Source: Cyathus striatus
Taxonomy: Eukaryota > Basidiomycota > Agaricomycetes > Agaricales > Nidulariaceae
Assembly (NCBI GenBank): GCA_025738555.1
Contig: JAOVFP010000023.1
Coordinates: 1,550,001 to 1,614,000 of the forward strand
Length of the DNA: 64,000 nt
Direction of reading: 5' to 3'
Both the position numbers and the translations under genes were made by a program. Position 1 is the first letter of the stretch. Each line of letters begins with the position of its first letter. The notes under the pieces were generated by a model that worked only from the letters and a program-made list of their open reading frames with translations, was not told the DNA's origin and ran no database searches. Shown here one piece after another: positions 60,473-64,000 of the stretch.

Positions 60473-62203
60473 TTAGAAGCGTTTACTGTTAGCGTATAAT
60501 CCACCGAATCCCCCTGAATTACCGCGACCCATCCCGCCACCGATGCCACCAAAGTTACCTCCGCCGTATCCTTTCCGACGTATCCATTCCTTATATCCAT
60601 AATAACCTCCCGCGCAGAGGGCACCCAATGCCGAGAGACGAAGTAGGTATCCAAAGAAGGAGGTTCCCTCCGAGGAAGAAGCGCCACCTCTCCAAACGCC
60701 CTTTTTAGTAGACTTCAGTTTGTCTCGGGGAGCGTCTGATGCCGAAAGGATAGCGGACGAAGTTGTTACAGAAATGATACTGAATACAGGTCAGCTTGGT
60801 TGTGGGTTTACAGAAAGAGTTGACTTACTCATGAGCATCAGCCACATCACCAGTCATAGCAGAGAACCCAAGGAAGGGGTTATTGGGTAAAGTAACATTT
60901 TCAATATGAATGCAATCCGACCAGTCGTCCCCTGCAAACGCCAAATTAAGAGGCATTTAAACCAGTGCAAAGTATACTAACAAGCTTTATATTGCACTTT
61001 TACGTCCAAGAATTGGTGCTTCATGTATGTCACCTTCAACTTGGTGGCCACATTTGTGCGGCGAATGTTTGCCTAATCGTGGTGGTATATGTCAGGAAGT
61101 TGCGAGGATCGAAGATGAGAAACCAAACGTACAGTGCATCCACCCATAACTTGCCCATCACCATCGTTTCCGAAGTCATACTGTGTCTTTCCATCACCAA
61201 TCATTGCACTAATGCGGGGAAGGAATAGGAATGGCGCGAATTGGCATATCTGTTAAACCAAAGTTAGGAAAGCGTACATTGCGATATAGGCTAGCACGTA
61301 CGTATCAACGAAGATTCCAAGCCCATTGAAGTAATCTAGAAGATACGTAAGGAAAGGAGAGCTGTATAATCAATTCTTGCGAACCTTGATTTCCATATAC
61401 AGGTCCTGGCTTGGTTCGATCCGTTGTTAACCACATAGCAAGACCATCGCCATATAAGTGAGATGATTCCCCAGAAATCTATCAGAAAGGAGTAAGCGGA
61501 CAGCTACGGCAAGGTACACTGGACAACGTACTTTGAACTCCACTTCAACAATCCAGTTGGCTGCTGTAAGTGCCAATCGAGACCATAGCCATCCCTTGAT
61601 TACTGTCAGTTCCTGTGTATTAACATAGAAACACAGCGCTCAGAACTACCATTTGCGAAGGTGTCGGTCTTGTTAAACGGACGTGCTTGTTCGTGTTCTG
61701 CCATATACAAATGAGCTGGGCAAAGTGTGAACCTATCTAATGACACATACCACATAAGAATCAGCACCGAAATCCCACCATCTATACGAAATATTCTCTG
61801 TAAGTGGGTGAAGACTTTTCCAACAAATTCAATACGTACCGGTTTTGTAAGTCGACATCTATATACGGCGCGAATAGTGAATGCGTTCGTAGATTGACTG
61901 TCTATATTCAACACATAATGTTAGCCATTTTTTCTGGGGTCTACAAGCGTATAGCAAAGAGAAGCGATAAGGCACATCCTCCGGTGCTAGGTTGCTATTG
62001 TGTGATGTGACTCCTAACGAGAGCCGTTCTTCCGTACCTTCCTCTCCTTCTGCCGCGTTGTCACAAAAAAGATAATAGCAAATACGCACTCGTTCAATTG
62101 TGTTGTCCCCAAGCTTGTTCTCCCCAGCTGCGCCTACAAACCCAACGAACAAGCTTGTCACCAAGAGAAGAATAGAGAACGCGCTTTGCAGGCGCGAAAA
62201 CAT
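60473..62203 (-). CDS. L-type lectin, VIP36/Emp47-like cargo receptor
   Basis: A type I membrane lectin of the early secretory pathway that binds high-mannose glycoproteins for ER-Golgi traffic. It starts at 62203 with signal peptide MFSRLQSAFSILLLVTSLFV. Spliced exons then give LRTHSLFAPYIDVDLQNR and RWWDFGADSYV, the family hallmark. NDGDGQVMGG and RRTNVATKLKVTYMKHQFLD with VKVQYKA follow. The last exon (60473 to about 60775) encodes a linker, a hydrophobic segment around GYLLRLSALGALCAGGYYGY and the tail KEWIRRKGYGGGNFGGIGGG, ending ANSKRF. The Gly-rich tail and the lack of a KKxx-type ER-retrieval signal are the oddities. Exons in the middle were checked only in part, so inner boundaries are approximate. 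Confidence 0.88.
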
Positions 62204-63175
62204 GGCAAAATATCGGCGAAGTTACTGCCTGCGAGATAAAGTATCGGCGTTGTTGCTAAGAATGGCCCAGGGGCGGAAGGGAGGAAGAAGGACCGGAAAT
62301 CCTTATAGTTATACAAGCGTCGATGAAAGAGTCTTGAGAGCGTCGCTGGCAACGCCCACTGTGATTTCTGATCCACACGTATGTTGTCACGTGCATACAT
62401 ATAGCACAGCGCTCATTCGGCCTGTTGTACTTGCTTTTGTAATTTGTTCTGCTATACGTAAGTACTAATTACCATTCATACCTAGTCACCAAACCAGATA
62501 GCTGTAGCCACACTTTATCCATCAATTTCATCTCGAATCATGCGTCTGTCAAGTCAATCGGGGTACTCCCCGCTATTTTCTCATTATCTCCTTCAATTAT
62601 TATCCCTCGTTCCCAACTCGTTCCTTTTCCATGCGTGGCGTCGGTCTGGCTGCTATTGATTTGTCTCTCTTGTCTCAGGCTTCATCTGCCCACATTGGTC
62701 CATTTTACACTCGGCAGATTTAGAAATCCTGTCGTCTATTCTCCTTCGAGTTGTGCCGGGCACTTCTTCCGAATGCTGTGCGTTCCAAGAATTCTACGAG
62801 GAGCCGTTTCCACACAAACGTACTGCAATTATACACCGTGACCATCCTTATCTGTCATTGTGCCCATATCTTTATCTCGCTGTTGCATACTTCTCGGCGT
62901 TCTGGTTTCTATTATACAAGCTAGAGGCCCACTAAAATAGAAGACAATATCTCAGCAGATACACAGCCTTCTAGTATTTTGGGTCGCCTCATGCAGGTAC
63001 TCGACTTGCCCCGATGGATCACATGGAACTTATTGCGGCATCCGTGTGCTGCTTTAACGCTCAATAAGACTCCTTAACAGCAGGACTATGATCAGTACTT
63101 ATACTCGACTTATACTGACGTGCATCACCAATTCTGATTCCCCCTTCACTCCATATTCTACATCCTCACAGCACC
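62204..63175. other. Divergent intergenic region
   Basis: About 1 kb between the lectin start (minus) and the next gene (plus). No recognisable gene; overlapping frames at 62635-62935 look like chance. It should hold both promoters. Confidence 0.45.
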
Positions 63176-64000
63176 ATGTCCATAGCATTTGACGAACAGT
63201 AAGTTTGAACGGTTTTTGTTTACGCTACCTTTCTTACAAAAATTGTATGGTCGTGTAGGCCGAAGCCAGAGTCCCTTACACGCGTCGTATTTCACAGTAA
63301 GCTTTCCACAATTATATGTGGCGCGCTACTAATTTTTTACAGTTGCAAATGCAGTCGGTCTTTCAGACGAAATAAACAGACAAGTCCCTAAGACTCTTGC
63401 TGCCTACGTTTCAGTAGAAGGCCCAGATATTTCAAATGGTAAATACGATTTGACATCATCTGGTTTTTCGAGCGACAAGTCCCAACAAACCTGGAATGAC
63501 AACTTGCAAGCGTACGTCCGTTTCCATTACAATGTTATCCACTGACAATTAACAAGCGGTATGACAATAATAGAATGAGACTTAGACTTGATTCCGAGAT
63601 CACATTTTGTGTTAATCACCTTCAATCACGTACTCCGCTAGCACTACCGTTCAAAAAACAACGAAATATTGTTCTGGCGCAAACGGATCGTTATGTTCTC
63701 AGTGATCTTTATAAAATACAAGCCGAAGCGGACGCCAGTGTTGTTTCTAGTCCTGGAAACGGTTCTCCAAGATTAAATCGAAGTGGGTACTACTTCAACG
63801 CGTTTGTAGTCTATTGTTCTGATAACGCCACAGATACTATTTTACTGCCACTTCACACAGATTCAAAGTCGAAAACGCAAGCAAACCTTGTTATTTCTGT
63901 ATGTAGAATTTTGGAAGGTGCAGAATTCCAAGAACAATTACAACGAGACCTGGATGAGATACAGAAGAAAAATGCAGCACAGGATGAATTAGAGTCGTAT
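63176..64000 (+). CDS. Unidentified protein, N-terminal part, runs off the right edge
   Basis: A plus-strand gene cut by the window end. Exons 63176-63198, 63259-63296, 63343-63512 and 63574 onward keep one frame and use GT..AG introns. The protein begins MSIAFDEQPKPESLTRVVFH then IANAVGLSDEI. It continues QVPKTLAAYVSVEGPDIS, SQQTWNDNLQAMRLRLDSEI and a charged, helical stretch ending in QRDLDEIQKKNAAQDELESY. The order of the first 80 residues (V-F-H-I-A-N-A-x-G-L, then A-Y-V-S-V, then T-W-N-D-N-L) resembles a C2 domain. This is pattern resemblance only. No signal peptide or membrane segment is seen. I do not recognise the family. Confidence 0.7.

Overview
The window looks like nuclear DNA of an agaricomycete (mushroom-forming basidiomycete). 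Genes are cut by many short introns, mostly about 45-60 nt with GT..AG ends. There is a tandem pair of class I hydrophobins, and the remaining genes are ordinary fungal housekeeping and secreted proteins on both strands. I saw no bacterial, viral or organellar features and no recognisable tRNA or rRNA. Gene models below were spliced by eye; every exon chain given in full keeps one reading frame throughout.

Left part (1-14.2 kb): the 3' part of an amidohydrolase gene; a gene-free stretch carrying a 372-bp MITE with TA target duplication; two tandem hydrophobin genes; a 3-hydroxybutyryl-CoA dehydrogenase (HBD) gene; a SulP anion transporter; and a cyclase/kynurenine-formamidase-like gene on the minus strand. 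An HBD-cyclase pair has been duplicated in inverted orientation around the transporter. One copy keeps HBD and has a broken cyclase. The other keeps a (frameshifted) cyclase and has a broken HBD.

Middle part (14.2-37 kb): about 6 kb without a recognisable gene, containing a decayed tandem duplication with roughly 3-kb offset and two copies of a foldback repeat. Then come a secreted six-hairpin glycosidase-like gene, another gene-poor 4.9 kb with a third foldback copy, a cerevisin-type subtilisin protease, a berberine-bridge-type FAD oxidase (minus), and a 1.26-kb non-autonomous DNA transposon with long terminal inverted repeats.

Right part (37-64 kb) is dense and conserved: a GNAT acetyltransferase, a Cox14-like small mitochondrial protein (minus), a SET-domain lysine methyltransferase, the PKA catalytic subunit, the SWR1 chromatin-remodelling ATPase, an unrecognised protein with homeodomain-like segments (minus), a mitochondrial succinate-fumarate-type carrier, an FSH1-family serine hydrolase, a transportin (karyopherin beta-2), a VIP36/Emp47-like L-type lectin (minus), and the start of an unidentified gene that runs off the right edge.

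The genes do not form one biosynthetic cluster. The most unusual content is the reciprocal decay of the HBD-cyclase duplication, the intron turnover between the hydrophobins, the foldback repeat family and the two non-autonomous transposons.
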